The position numbers and the translations under genes were made by a program. Source: Beroe ovata (Eukaryota > Ctenophora > Nuda > Beroida > Beroidae). Taken from it: a stretch of DNA of 14,569 bases. The stretch's first letter is position 1. Each line of letters starts with the position of its first letter. Below are positions 13,879 to 14,569 of this stretch, one piece after another. The notes under the pieces were generated by a model. That model searched no databases. It saw only the letters and a program-made list of their open reading frames with translations, and was not told where the DNA came from. The stretch spans positions 43,898-58,466 of the forward strand of contig CAMPET010000249.1 of the NCBI GenBank assembly GCA_946803715.1. The letters are read 5' to 3'.

Positions 13879-14569
13879 CTGTGAGTAGCACTAATTGAGT
13901 ACAATGCACATTGCACGGTGATTGAGTGCACTGCACAGAGCAAAGTTGGCCCAACACACTTCTTCCTCAAATCGATCCCAATCATAGTTTTTATTTTGCA
14001 TATCAACATGAGCTTATTACCGAACCACCAAGAAAATTATCAGCTTGACTCCATAATTATCAAGCAGTAGCGTGACATGCCACGCCCTTTCTGAAGTTTT
14101 CTGAGTTTTCACATTGCTCCTGTGGGAGCTGATGTTCTACCTCCTCTGGCCACGTGTAGCCTCATGGCACACACACTGTGCTAGCTATTAGTATATAGAT
14201 TGAGTAGTGAGTACTCATGGTATTGGGGCTATGAGTTGGCTAACGACCAAAGGAGCGCTGATTGTCTACATATGATGATGATGCTCTATCGCATAATATG
14301 TTCGATTTCTCTTGACTCACAACCTCGATCAAATTGAGTAATTATCTTAGTTCTAAGCCACGAGTGTAATAGTTCAGCATTTGTGAGCGCTATGACTAGC
14401 TTTGCATGCTATGGCTGAGTCGGCATAGCGGCTGCGTGGTGCTATAAGTCTCATACAGTGTGAATATATTCATACCAGTTGCCATTTTCTGTAGAAGTGC
14501 ACGTTTTGTTCCCCCTTCCCTCTTCCAAATTCAACACAATCACACCCACACACACACACACACACACAC
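13879..14569. other. Intron upstream of exon 1 of the window, no exon found
   Basis: No Walker B (FIDDxN-type) coding was found on the minus strand. CA repeats begin at about 14540 and run to the window edge. At 14485-14503 the minus strand carries CGTGCACTTCTACAGAAAA, nearly identical to the start of the nested-candidate region. Confidence 0.6.

Noticed and set aside
1-14569. tRNA, rRNA or transposase genes
   Set aside because: None recognised on reading; no cloverleaf, rRNA core or DDE/RT-like protein was seen.

Overview
This window reads as eukaryotic genomic DNA, most likely from a metazoan or close relative. A marine invertebrate such as a sponge is my guess, not something the sequence proves. 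The reasons are one long minus-strand gene split into many short exons with GT..AG introns (mostly GTGAGT donors), pyrimidine-rich low-complexity introns, CA microsatellites, minisatellites, and no bacterial gene organisation.

The main content is a central piece of a dynein heavy chain-like gene, transcribed right to left. I could chain 26 distinct exons from 13878 down to 408 with every splice phase matching. They give about 1,293 codons with no in-frame stop. In order they encode the end of AAA3 (13878-11823), AAA4 (10931 down to the exon ending at 5483), coiled coil 1 of the stalk (5125-4173), the microtubule-binding tip (4011-2135), coiled coil 2 (1956-1461), and AAA5 leading towards AAA6 (1383-408). 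Both gene ends lie outside the window. The protein is divergent. AAA4 has lost the Walker A lysine and both Walker B acidic residues, and the tip and AAA5 carry insertions. DNHD1-like is the best family guess, but it is unproven.

About 2.1 kb, carrying four AAA4 exons, is present twice (5527-7613 and 7744-9920). The right copy starts directly after the only N (7743), in the middle of an exon. Exon differences are few and mostly silent. The simplest reading is two unmerged haplotypes of one locus joined by a scaffolder, not a real tandem duplication.

Inside the large intron of this duplicated block, on the opposite (+) strand, is a candidate nested gene or gene remnant. Two phase-compatible exons around a 50-nt intron would encode a short protein with two CxxC pairs. 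Between the copies, three of four exon indels are multiples of three, while the intron indel is not. The left copy looks broken.

The rest is intron: GA/CT-rich low-complexity DNA, a 66-bp minisatellite carrying nine TGACTCA (AP-1-type) motifs, a 25-bp minisatellite built of 5'-splice-site-like units, several strong palindromes, and AT-rich unique sequence at 11952-13132 and 13879-14569 in which I see no gene.
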